DNA of 6,590 nt, from positions 1 through 6,590 of the forward strand of contig DMEM01000130.1 of assembly GCA_003450915.1 (NCBI GenBank), in the 5' to 3' direction. The notes beneath the pieces are model-generated. The model did no database searches and was not told where the DNA came from. It saw only the letters and a program-made list of their open reading frames with translations. Shown here in pieces: positions 1 through 4,458 of the stretch (its first letter is position 1; each line of letters starts with the position of its first letter). The stretch comes from Alphaproteobacteria bacterium. Its GTDB lineage: Bacteria; Pseudomonadota; Alphaproteobacteria; UBA1280; UBA12223. The translations under genes were made by a program, and so were the position numbers.

Positions 1-464
1 GAAACATTCATTAGCTTTAAACTCTTTACGTCAATTAGCTCTTGATATAGTTTTTTACAAGTAATTTTCTTATTTTCTTTTCTTGATGTGGTGTCTATTC
101 TTTTTAATAGCTCAGACTCATCACAAACCAGATTAATTAAATAAAAATCTGAATCTAGCTTTTCTGCTAAATCTTTCACCCCATTAAATGACATATTTTC
201 TTTAAATTTTGTGGTAATCCCTGTAAAAATATAGTCATTATCTTGAGGTAGCACCTCTAAAAGACCAAAAATTTCTCTTTTAATGTTTCTAATACTTTCC
301 CAAACAAATTTAGGAACTTCTTCATTAAAGCTTTTAATATCAAAAAGCAGGTTATTAAATTTGTGGTTATCAATAACCCTTGCATCAATTTTTTGAGCAA
401 CCATTTTTGCCATTGTCAACTTACCTGAGCCGGGCATTCCATTAAAGTAAATTATTTTTTTCAT
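1..464 (-). CDS. P-loop kinase-like protein, 3' end outside the window (partial)
   Basis: I translated this from ATG at 464; 154 codons are visible and the stop lies beyond base 1. The protein opens with a beta strand and a P-loop, KKIIYFNGMPGSGKLTMAK (Walker A at residues 9-15). This marks a small nucleotide-binding kinase or AAA-like ATPase of the shikimate kinase/phosphotransferase fold. The residue after the P-loop lysine is Leu16 and not the usual Ser/Thr, with Thr17 next. As I recall, one group of uncharacterised P-loop kinases has GxPGxGK followed by a non-Ser/Thr and then VIDNH, and this protein has VIDNHKFNN at about residues 31-39. The substrate is unknown. The start is supported by a very strong ribosome binding site 6 nt upstream, directly after the stop of the radical SAM gene, so the two are probably co-translated. 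The fold is fairly sure; the function is not. Confidence 0.75.
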   Translation of the reverse strand, partial: MKKIIYFNGMPGSGKLTMAKMVAQKIDARVIDNHKFNNLLFDIKSFNEEVPKFVWESIRNIKREIFGLLEVLPQDNDYIFTGITTKFKENMSFNGVKDLAEKLDSDFYLINLVCDESELLKRIDTTSRKENKKITCKKLYQELIDVKSLKLMNV

Positions 465-480
465 ACTGTTCCCTCCTCTA
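465..480 (-). promoter_or_regulatory. strong Shine-Dalgarno joined to the preceding stop codon
   Basis: On the minus strand the radical SAM gene ends in TAG (480-478). GAGGAGGG follows at 478-471, sharing the G of the stop, 6 nt before the ATG at 464. This is the strongest Shine-Dalgarno in the window. It indicates translational coupling of the SAM protein and the kinase-like protein on one mRNA. Confidence 0.75.
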
Positions 481-1308
481 TCTTTTTTTATTATTTAAGT
501 TTAAATCATATTTTTTTACTAATTTCATAATATATCTCTTAAACGCTAAAACCTCTTTATCATCATTTTTTATTGCCCAATATGCTTTTTGAACATCTTC
601 TGATTGCTGACTTATTCTAGGCTCTAAATTCTTAGCAATATAATCTTTAGTATTTAGCATATCTATAAAAATATCATTAGTTCCTGATTCTTTAATTACC
701 CTAAACATATCTTCTAGTTCGTCTGGTTTATTCATAAAATATGGAAACACTGGACCAATAAAGGCATAAGTCTTGATATCATTTTCATTAAATACTTTTA
801 AAGCTTCTAAACGCTTTTCAACACCAGGTGCTGCAACTTCTAATGCTTTGCTAATCTTATTTTTAGTTGATGTAATTGTAAAACCAACTTCAACGTTTTT
901 AAGCTGTTTTATTATGTCTAAATCTCTTAAAATTAAATCAGATTTAGTTAAACATTGAATTTTACCTGGGTATTCATGCTTTACTAATGTTTTTAAAAGA
1001 TTTCTAGTTATTTCGTATTTTTCTTCAATATATTGCCATGCATCAGTAACAGAAGCAAGCATTATGCTTTTATCTTTTTTACGCATACTGGCTAATTTTT
1101 GATCTAGAAGTTCTACAGCATTGGTTTTAATATAGATATACTTTCCCCAATTTTCTAAAGGCTCATCTACAAACCTCCCCATAAAACTTGCATAGCAATA
1201 TGAACAAGAAAAAGCACAGCCTGTATAAGGGTTTATAACATAATCAGCAGAAGGAAGATTACTTTTTGTTAATATGTTTTTAGCCTCTATTTCATGCACT
1301 TTTGCCAT
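478..1308 (-). CDS. radical SAM protein, spore photolyase-like (SplB/COG1533 type)
   Basis: This 276-aa protein has the radical SAM cluster motif CX3CX2C at Cys31, Cys35 and Cys38 within NPYTGCAFSCSYCYA. The three cysteines should bind a [4Fe-4S] cluster that cleaves S-adenosylmethionine to a 5'-deoxyadenosyl radical. The NPYTGC opening and the later VTDAWQ...EKYEITRNLLK segment (about residues 87-105) are typical of the SplB-like COG1533 family. True spore photolyases repair thymine dimers in spores. Most relatives in non-sporulating bacteria have no known substrate, so a DNA-repair role should not be assumed. The length is near that of the family's shorter members. The ATG at 1308 has AAAGG 7 nt upstream. 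The gene lies 75 nt downstream of grxD behind a terminator and is coupled to the following kinase-like gene. I saw no convincing promoter of its own in the gap. Confidence 0.85.
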   Translation of the reverse strand: MAKVHEIEAKNILTKSNLPSADYVINPYTGCAFSCSYCYASFMGRFVDEPLENWGKYIYIKTNAVELLDQKLASMRKKDKSIMLASVTDAWQYIEEKYEITRNLLKTLVKHEYPGKIQCLTKSDLILRDLDIIKQLKNVEVGFTITSTKNKISKALEVAAPGVEKRLEALKVFNENDIKTYAFIGPVFPYFMNKPDELEDMFRVIKESGTNDIFIDMLNTKDYIAKNLEPRISQQSEDVQKAYWAIKNDDKEVLAFKRYIMKLVKKYDLNLNNKKR

Positions 1309-1339
1309 CTTTTAACCTTTACTTTGCAGCTTTTATAAT

Positions 1340-1366
1340 AAAAAAGAACCAACAAAGGCTCTTTTT
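1340..1366 (-). terminator. Rho-independent terminator of grxD
   Basis: Bases 1341-1350 and 1357-1366 form a 10-bp stem around a 6-nt loop. Read on the minus strand, pair 1348/1359 is a G-U wobble and a T tract follows. Read on the plus strand the same pair is an A-C mismatch, so the hairpin is better formed in the minus-strand transcript that ends grxD. Confidence 0.75.
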
Positions 1367-1383
1367 CTTAATTTATATATAAA

Positions 1384-1716
1384 TTACTTTGTTTCTAGTT
1401 CTTCTGCTATTTCTTGCAATTCGCCATCATCAAACATTTCTTTAATAATATCAGCCCCACCAATAAACTCACCATCAATATATAATTGAGGGAAGGTTGG
1501 CCAATCAGAATATTCTTTCATCGCTGTTCTAACATCTTCATTTTCTAAAACATTAACAGTAGCAAAGTTATCAAAACTTGCTAATTTTAAACACTCAACG
1601 GTATTTGCTGAAAATCCGCACATAGGCATATTTTTATTGCCTTTCATGAATAACAGAACTGAGTGCTCTGCAATAATCTCGTCTAACTGTTGCTTTAGCT
1701 CTGGAGCAATTGTCAT
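1384..1716 (-). CDS. grxD: monothiol glutaredoxin, CGFS type (Grx4/GrxD)
   Basis: This 110-aa single-domain thioredoxin-fold protein carries the CGFS active site at residues 33-36 (MPMCGFSANT). Other family landmarks are Lys25 before the active site, the cis-proline motif WPTFPQLYIDGEF (Thr74-Phe75-Pro76) and the glutathione-contacting GGAD at 86-89. CGFS glutaredoxins bind a glutathione-ligated [2Fe-2S] cluster as dimers or with BolA proteins and deliver clusters to apo-proteins in the cytoplasm. They are poor disulfide reductases. Length and motifs are complete. AGAGG lies 7 nt before the ATG at 1716. It is transcribed from a promoter overlapping the end of mnmD and ends at its own terminator, so it is probably a monocistronic unit with some read-through from mnmD. 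Confidence 0.95.
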   Translation of the reverse strand: MTIAPELKQQLDEIIAEHSVLLFMKGNKNMPMCGFSANTVECLKLASFDNFATVNVLENEDVRTAMKEYSDWPTFPQLYIDGEFIGGADIIKEMFDDGELQEIAEELETK

Positions 1717-1763
1717 AAATTTTCCTCTTAATAATTACGTTGTTATAAATAACCTACTAGAAT

Positions 1764-1792
1764 AGTATAACATAGTTATTTTTTGATTCCAA
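1764..1792 (-). promoter_or_regulatory. sigma70-type promoter for grxD
   Basis: On the minus strand TTGGAA (1792-1787) and TATACT (1769-1764) are separated by exactly 17 nt. They match the consensus at 4/6 and 5/6 positions. The -35 box lies within the last codons of mnmD and the -10 box just past its stop. The predicted start leaves a leader of about 40 nt before the grxD ATG. Confidence 0.6.
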
Positions 1793-2462
1793 TAATCATT
1801 TCTCTTTTTTTACCAAAGCCTTTTCTTTTTGAATAGTCAAAACCTGCAAATGTTAGGATATCCTTAACTAAACGGCTTACTGAGTATGTTGTAGCTGTAG
1901 AATTTTCAGCAGATAATCTCTTAACTTGTGAGAATACTTCTTCTCCCCACATTATAGGGTTTTTACTTGGTGCAAAGCCATCTAAATAGAAACAGTTTTG
2001 CTTTTCATTTATAGATTTTAGAGTTTCTCTGGCATCTCCTACTAAAATGTGTAAATTAACATTATTAAGCTTAATTTTAATATCTTTTATTAATTCTTTT
2101 TGTTTGTACTGCATTAAGAACTCTTTAGTTATTTTATTAGAGTATAAATCATCCCACTTTTTTAAAGCTAAATCTATTTCTTCAAAGCTTAAAGGGTATA
2201 ATTCTGTTGAAGTAAAGTTCAATTCGTATTTTGAATCAAATTTATTAAACTCTATAGCTGTAAGTAAAAAACTAAGCCCTGTGCCAAAACCTAGCTCTAG
2301 TAAGTTAAAGTTTTTTTCTAATTTTTCAAACCTTTGTGGTAAATTATTACCATCAATAAAAACATAATATTTTTCTGCTAATCCACCGTCTACATTGTAA
2401 TAAATATCGTCAAAGTGTAAACTCCTTGGTGTGTCAGATACCTCTAAAGTAATGTTTTTCAT
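1776..2462 (-). CDS. mnmD: tRNA (5-methylaminomethyl-2-thiouridine)(34)-methyltransferase MnmD
   Basis: This 228-aa Rossmann methyltransferase matches the methylase half of E. coli MnmC (DUF752). The SAM-binding motif I is LLELGFGTGLSF (residues 54-65). The family signature YLDGFAPSKNPIMW is at 159-172 and the C-terminal RKGFGKKREMI at 213-223. It should methylate nm5(s2)U34 to mnm5(s2)U34 in tRNAs reading split codon boxes. The FAD-dependent oxidase half of bifunctional MnmC is absent, so the organism must supply nm5U directly, presumably through the MnmEG ammonium route. I chose the ATG at 2462 because AAGGA lies about 7 nt before it and family homology begins there. The frame stays open upstream to an ATG at 2552, but that ATG lies upstream of the predicted promoter. 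Confidence 0.92.
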   Translation of the reverse strand: MKNITLEVSDTPRSLHFDDIYYNVDGGLAEKYYVFIDGNNLPQRFEKLEKNFNLLELGFGTGLSFLLTAIEFNKFDSKYELNFTSTELYPLSFEEIDLALKKWDDLYSNKITKEFLMQYKQKELIKDIKIKLNNVNLHILVGDARETLKSINEKQNCFYLDGFAPSKNPIMWGEEVFSQVKRLSAENSTATTYSVSRLVKDILTFAGFDYSKRKGFGKKREMIIGIKK

Positions 2463-2514
2463 AAAATTTTCCTTGATTTTTTTCTTTAAAAAACAATATA
2501 CTACAAAAAACCCT

Positions 2515-2543
2515 AAAATAAAAGGCCAAAAATTATTTGACAA
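2515..2543 (-). promoter_or_regulatory. predicted promoter for mnmD
   Basis: On the minus strand TTGTCA (2543-2538) and TATTTT (2520-2515) are 17 nt apart, at 5/6 and 4/6 matches. Transcription would start near 2508 and give a leader of about 46 nt. Its -35 box overlaps the divergent tRNA promoter's -35 by 5 bp. Confidence 0.5.
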
Positions 2544-2565
2544 CATATACAATTTGGTTTATTGT
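2537..2565 (+). promoter_or_regulatory. promoter for tRNA-Ile
   Basis: A perfect -35 box TTGACA (2537-2542) is followed after 17 nt by TATTGT (2560-2565, 4/6). Transcription would start about 10 nt before the mature tRNA 5' end, as expected for a tRNA leader trimmed by RNase P. Confidence 0.6.
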
Positions 2566-2582
2566 GATATTTAAGGTATTAA

Positions 2583-2659
2583 GGGCGATTAGCTCAGTTG
2601 GTTAGAGCACTGTGTTGATAACGCAGGGGTCCCAAGTTCAAGTCTTGGATCGCCCACCA
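2583..2659 (+). tRNA. tRNA-Ile (anticodon GAT)
   Basis: A full cloverleaf of 77 nt can be drawn by hand. The acceptor stem is GGGCGAT/ATCGCCC and the D arm GCTC/GAGC. The anticodon stem is CTGTG/CGCAG around the loop TTGATAA, with anticodon GAT at 2617-2619. The variable loop is GGGTC, the T arm CCAAG/CTTGG carries TTC in its loop, and the end is discriminator A with an encoded CCA. It decodes AUC and AUU. In many bacteria this tRNA sits in the rRNA spacer. Here it stands alone with its own promoter and terminator. Confidence 0.97.
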
Positions 2660-2661
2660 TT

Positions 2662-2692
2662 AAAAAAGTCAGTTTAATAGCTGACTTTTTTT
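2662..2692 (+). terminator. Rho-independent terminator of tRNA-Ile
   Basis: AGTCAG and CTGACT form the stem core, extended by the preceding A run pairing with the following T run, around an 8-nt loop (2673-2680). It is followed by T at 2686-2692 and starts 3 nt after the CCA end. Confidence 0.85.
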
Positions 2693-2694
2693 AT

Positions 2695-2723
2695 TTGCAT
2701 TTATATATCTTTCTTGGTATTAT
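2695..2723 (+). promoter_or_regulatory. promoter for the 77-aa membrane protein gene
   Basis: TTGCAT (2695-2700) and TATTAT (2718-2723) are 17 nt apart, at 4/6 and 5/6 matches. They lie directly after the tRNA terminator. The predicted leader to the ATG at 2766 is about 36 nt. Confidence 0.55.
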
Positions 2724-2765
2724 ATTTTTTGAAGGCCTTGTTCCTTTTTTACCAAGGAGTGTTCT

Positions 2766-2999
2766 ATGTTAAACAAACAAATAGCTCTTTTTTTTATGGG
2801 CACTATAACTGGTCGTTATATCCTAATCATGATTGCCCTTGTCTTTAATCTTAATAATAAAAAGACTCAGCAGGTAAAACTAAACAAAATACCAAATCTC
2901 AACGAAAAAAATAACCATGAACTAAGTATGGCTCATTCATGCCCTACTTTAGACTACCGAAATAACAAACAGCGCAAAACACATGATCGATACTATTAA
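2766..2999 (+). CDS. small unrecognised membrane protein (77 aa)
   Basis: I do not recognise this protein. It starts at an ATG with AAGGAG 6 nt upstream. The first 30 residues hold one hydrophobic stretch (about residues 6-28), interrupted by Arg17, followed by NNKK. The rest is a polar tail rich in Asn, Lys, His and Tyr with a single Cys near residue 59, ending in DRYY. The likely topology is one N-terminal membrane segment with a soluble tail of about 45 residues. The N terminus lacks a signal peptidase site that I can see, so it is more likely an anchor than a cleaved signal. It is a separate transcription unit between its own promoter and terminator. The good ribosome binding site, promoter and terminator argue that the gene is real. 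Confidence 0.65.
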   Translation: MLNKQIALFFMGTITGRYILIMIALVFNLNNKKTQQVKLNKIPNLNEKNNHELSMAHSCPTLDYRNNKQRKTHDRYY

Positions 3000-3013
3000 A
3001 AGACAAAATAATT

Positions 3014-3039
3014 AGCCCCATTTACAAGATGGGGCTTTT
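3014..3039 (+). terminator. Rho-independent terminator after the 77-aa gene
   Basis: AGCCCCAT (3014-3021) pairs perfectly with ATGGGGCT (3029-3036) around a 7-nt loop and is followed by a short T run. The stem is GC-rich and strong, but the T tract is only four bases (3036-3039). Confidence 0.75.
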
Positions 3040-3046
3040 ACACATC

Positions 3047-3075
3047 TTGAATCTTTTACAACTTTATATTATAAT
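3047..3075 (+). promoter_or_regulatory. promoter for the three-gene small-protein operon
   Basis: TTGAAT (3047-3052, 4/6) is followed after exactly 17 nt by a perfect TATAAT (3070-3075). It is the best -10 box in the window. Transcription near 3082 would leave a leader of about 50 nt before the ATG at 3132. Confidence 0.7.
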
Positions 3076-3131
3076 CATAAATAAGAAATACCAATTTTGT
3101 TATGTTTTTAAATTTGATAAGGACATGTTTA

Positions 3132-3425
3132 ATGAACAAGAATCTGACTCAAAGAAATATCAATCGACGTGTTGCTGCTATACTTATTAGCAAGTTAGAC
3201 TTAATAATATTTATACCTATGCCGTCAGATGAAATTGACCTAGCACTTCTATCTGATGATTGCTTTGACATCTCTAGCTTTTTAAAAGCAGAACGAGAAT
3301 TTAAGATTAAGCAAAATGCTATCCTAGAGCCTGATTTAATGTACTATGAACGCAGTGCTAATCAATTTAAACAAAGAATGATTAGCAACAAGCTTCACAA
3401 CATCAAGCCAGGCAGAATTTACTAA
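3132..3425 (+). CDS. unrecognised 97-aa protein with C-terminal NKLHNIKPG motif
   Basis: I do not recognise a family. I chose the ATG at 3132 because AAGGA lies 8 nt before it; an in-frame ATG at 3102 has no ribosome binding site and lies only about 20 nt from the predicted transcription start. The N terminus is basic (Arg8, Arg12, Arg13), then a moderately hydrophobic stretch runs over residues 14-30, broken by Lys21 and Asp23. That is not a clear signal peptide. The middle is acidic, with one Cys at 44. The C terminus, YY(71-72) then 13 residues then NKLHNIKPG (86-94) and RIY, matches the end of the next gene product, so the two share a small C-terminal module. The stop TAA overlaps the ribosome binding site of the next gene. 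It is the first gene of a three-gene operon. Confidence 0.7.
   Translation: MNKNLTQRNINRRVAAILISKLDLIIFIPMPSDEIDLALLSDDCFDISSFLKAEREFKIKQNAILEPDLMYYERSANQFKQRMISNKLHNIKPGRIY
3387..3425 (+). repeat. copy 1 of the duplicated C-terminal coding module
   Basis: These bases encode NKLHNIKPGRIY and the stop. The first 27 bases differ from copy 2 (3589-3615) at six positions, all third codon positions and all silent. The bases after the stop are also alike (TAAGGTGA here, TAAGGAGA in copy 2), each serving as the next gene's ribosome binding site. Confidence 0.8.
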
Positions 3426-3435
3426 GGTGAGTTTT

Positions 3436-3627
3436 ATGAGAGTCGGATTTGCAATGTCGCTTGCACTAGCAAGCTGCCATGCTAATGCAGGATCTATACT
3501 TGCAGAGGTTTCAAGAATAGAGACTCAAAAGCTAGTAAAGCAAAACTATTATGATAGCTTTCAGTACCGCAAACGCTGTAAGCTAGACAACAAACTTCAC
3601 AATATTAAACCTGGAAAAACATTCTAA
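3436..3627 (+). CDS. unrecognised 63-aa exported protein with C-terminal NKLHNIKPG motif
   Basis: The start is ATG at 3436, with TAAGGTGA at 3423-3430 upstream; an upstream in-frame GTG at 3427 lies inside that site and is rejected. The N terminus is a short signal peptide: Met-Arg, then hydrophobic VGFAMSLALA. Two processing sites are possible. One is signal peptidase I after Ala-Asn-Ala18. The other is a lipobox-like Leu-Ala-Ser-Cys14, which would make it a lipoprotein. The mature protein is only about 45-50 residues, basic and polar. The end, YY(38-39) then 12 residues then NKLHNIKPG (52-60) and KTF, matches the end of the preceding gene product. No family is recognised. It lies 10 nt after the previous stop and 11 nt before the next ATG, so it is the middle gene of a coupled operon. 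It probably acts in the envelope. Confidence 0.7.
   Translation: MRVGFAMSLALASCHANAGSILAEVSRIETQKLVKQNYYDSFQYRKRCKLDNKLHNIKPGKTF
3589..3627 (+). repeat. copy 2 of the duplicated C-terminal coding module
   Basis: These bases encode NKLHNIKPGKTF and the stop, and correspond to copy 1 at 3387-3425. Codons 2, 5, 6, 7, 8 and 9 of the nine shared codons differ silently, so the peptide is kept and the DNA has drifted. Confidence 0.8.
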
Positions 3628-3638
3628 GGAGAGATTTT

Positions 3639-4157
3639 ATGAAAAAGATTACTTTAATGCTAACGGTTACTCTTAGCCTGTTTACTTTTAGTGCTCAAGC
3701 TGATGTAACTGGCGGTATGGCGAAATTTGTTAGAGACATATTTCAACTTAAAGATCAGGCAACCCAAGGAGCAAAAGACGGTGCTTCACATGGCAATGAA
3801 ATGTGCCTGAGAATGGAAAAGAATTACGCTATAGTAATTCAAAACGAATTATTTTCCAAAACTACAGGTAAAGTAATTCAAAAACAGTGGGAAGAAGGAA
3901 ATACCGACGCTGGTGTTGTAATGGCACATTGGATGGAAATTCTAGGAAATCCTGACCCTGAAGATTTCTCAGATCGCTGGATTAAGTTTTGGAGGAAGGA
4001 ATTAAATCATTATGTATTTTTTGAAACCTATCGCTGTAACAAGTACGGTGCAGAAATGGTTACAGTCATTGAAGAAACTGAGAAGTTTATGAGACAAAAT
4101 GACTACCCCGGCTGGGGCAACAACTTCAACACAATGTTTGATAGCATGGCTAAATAA
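3639..4157 (+). CDS. unrecognised secreted or periplasmic protein (172 aa)
   Basis: The protein begins with a textbook Sec signal peptide: Met-Lys-Lys, a hydrophobic core over residues 4-17, and a signal peptidase I site after Ala19-Gln20-Ala21 with Asp-Val following. The mature part (about 151 residues) looks mostly helical. It has only two cysteines, Cys56 and Cys133, which could form a disulfide in the periplasm. It is rich in aromatics in the second half, with Trp at 84, 98, 114, 118 and 159. I see no transmembrane segment after the signal and no known catalytic motif. AAGGAG lies just before the ATG and overlaps the previous gene's stop, so it is the last gene of the small-protein operon. 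Transcription is stopped by the terminator at 4217-4247. The family is not recognised. Confidence 0.8.
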   Translation: MKKITLMLTVTLSLFTFSAQADVTGGMAKFVRDIFQLKDQATQGAKDGASHGNEMCLRMEKNYAIVIQNELFSKTTGKVIQKQWEEGNTDAGVVMAHWMEILGNPDPEDFSDRWIKFWRKELNHYVFFETYRCNKYGAEMVTVIEETEKFMRQNDYPGWGNNFNTMFDSMAK

Positions 4158-4167
4158 ACTGTACTAT
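4138..4167 (+). promoter_or_regulatory. candidate promoter for a small RNA
   Basis: TTGATA (4138-4143, 5/6) and TACTAT (4162-4167, 4/6) are 18 nt apart and overlap the stop region of the 172-aa gene. The predicted start near 4175 falls a few bases before a stem-loop followed by a terminator. The spacing and position are suggestive; the -10 is weak. Confidence 0.4.
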
Positions 4168-4174
4168 TATTGCG

Positions 4175-4247
4175 ATTTTAGTCGAAAAGCCTCCCAACAT
4201 AGTGTATTTTTCGACGAAAGCTAGAAATTTTTTCTAGCTTTTTTTTT
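4175..4247 (+). ncRNA. candidate small RNA or 3'-UTR-derived RNA with anti-Shine-Dalgarno loop
   Basis: This stretch of about 73 nt folds into two stem-loops. The first pairs GTCGAAAA (4181-4188) perfectly with TTTTCGAC (4208-4215) around a 19-nt loop. The loop carries CCTCCC at 4190-4195 and reads GCCTCCCAACAT at its 5' side. The second is the terminator at 4217-4247. C-rich, CCUCC-bearing loops are a hallmark of regulatory RNAs that pair with ribosome binding sites, for example the alphaproteobacterial cuckoo sRNAs. A promoter-like sequence lies directly upstream. It may be an independent sRNA or be cut from the end of the operon mRNA. This is inferred from structure only. Confidence 0.4.
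4217..4247 (+). terminator. strong Rho-independent terminator
   Basis: AAAGCTAGAAA (4217-4227) pairs with TTTCTAGCTTT (4231-4241) around a 3-nt loop. The transcript continues in T up to 4247. It ends the small-protein operon and the candidate sRNA. Confidence 0.85.
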
Positions 4248-4261
4248 GTATTTATAGTAAA

Positions 4262-4320
4262 TTAATCAATGAAAATCAAGTAAAAGTAAAAAGTCGCTTA
4301 AAGTTAAATTTTTTGATTAA
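4262..4320. repeat. 8-bp inverted repeat enclosing direct repeat copy 1
   Basis: TTAATCAA (4262-4269) and TTGATTAA (4313-4320) are perfect inverted copies that bracket the first 32-nt direct repeat. In DNA this rich in A and T, a match of this length can arise by chance, so a mobile origin is only a possibility. Confidence 0.4.
4282..4313 (+). repeat. 32-nt direct repeat, copy 1
   Basis: The core reads AAAGTCGCTTAAA followed by GTTAAATTTTT. It matches 4427-4458 at 31 of 32 positions, the one change being G to A at 4303/4448. It lies upstream of the predicted tgt promoter. Confidence 0.8.
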
Positions 4321-4326
4321 CAGTTT

Positions 4327-4355
4327 TTGACTACAAAAAATTAAAAGTTTAAGAT
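4327..4355 (+). promoter_or_regulatory. candidate promoter for tgt
   Basis: TTGACT (4327-4332, 5/6) and TAAGAT (4350-4355, 4/6) are 17 nt apart. Transcription near 4362 would give a leader of about 107 nt containing the GC-rich hairpin and direct repeat copy 2. Confidence 0.45.
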
Positions 4356-4377
4356 GGATTTTTAATTTTTTAGAGAA

Positions 4378-4415
4378 CGTGGAGCGCAGTGTACAAATAG
4401 TACATGAGCACCACG
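4378..4415 (+). repeat. GC-rich imperfect palindrome in the tgt leader
   Basis: Bases 4378-4394 fold on 4400-4415 around the loop AAATA. CGTGG pairs with CCACG at the base and TGTAC with GTACA at the tip. Between them are GC and CA pairs, two mismatches and one bulged G. The arm is strikingly GC-rich amid A/T tracts. The heptamer AGCGCAG occurs in the arm (4383-4389) and again at 4418-4424. It looks like a REP- or RPE-style palindromic element, though I cannot assign it to a named family. Confidence 0.6.
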
Positions 4416-4426
4416 ACAGCGCAGAA

Positions 4427-4458
4427 AAAAGTAAAAAGTCGCTTAAAATTAAATTTTT
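4427..4458 (+). repeat. 32-nt direct repeat, copy 2
   Basis: This is the second copy of the repeat at 4282-4313 with one mismatch. It ends right before the AGAGG ribosome binding site of tgt (4459-4463). Confidence 0.8.

Noticed and set aside
773..958. Plus-strand open frame inside the radical SAM gene
   Set aside because: It is antisense to a well-supported gene, has no recognisable ribosome binding site or motif, and is low-complexity.
2047..2367. Plus-strand open frame inside mnmD
   Set aside because: It is antisense to a conserved gene; its Ser/Leu/Phe/Lys-rich translation is typical of a shadow frame.
2463..2552. N-terminal extension of MnmD with a membrane-like segment (start at ATG 2552)
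   Set aside because: The ATG at 2462 has a good ribosome binding site and matches the family start, and the predicted promoter lies downstream of 2552. The hydrophobic codons come from T-rich promoter DNA.
2736..2757. Hairpin hiding the ribosome binding site of the 77-aa gene
   Set aside because: CCTTG and CAAGG give only a 5-bp stem with a 12-nt loop, too weak to propose as a switch.
3102..3131. Earlier ATG for the 97-aa gene
   Set aside because: It has no ribosome binding site and is very close to the predicted transcription start; ATG 3132 has AAGGA at 8 nt.
2640..4250. Genomic island inserted at the tRNA-Ile 3' end
   Set aside because: No second copy of the tRNA 3' end and no integrase or transposase gene are seen; the tRNA terminator directly follows the CCA.
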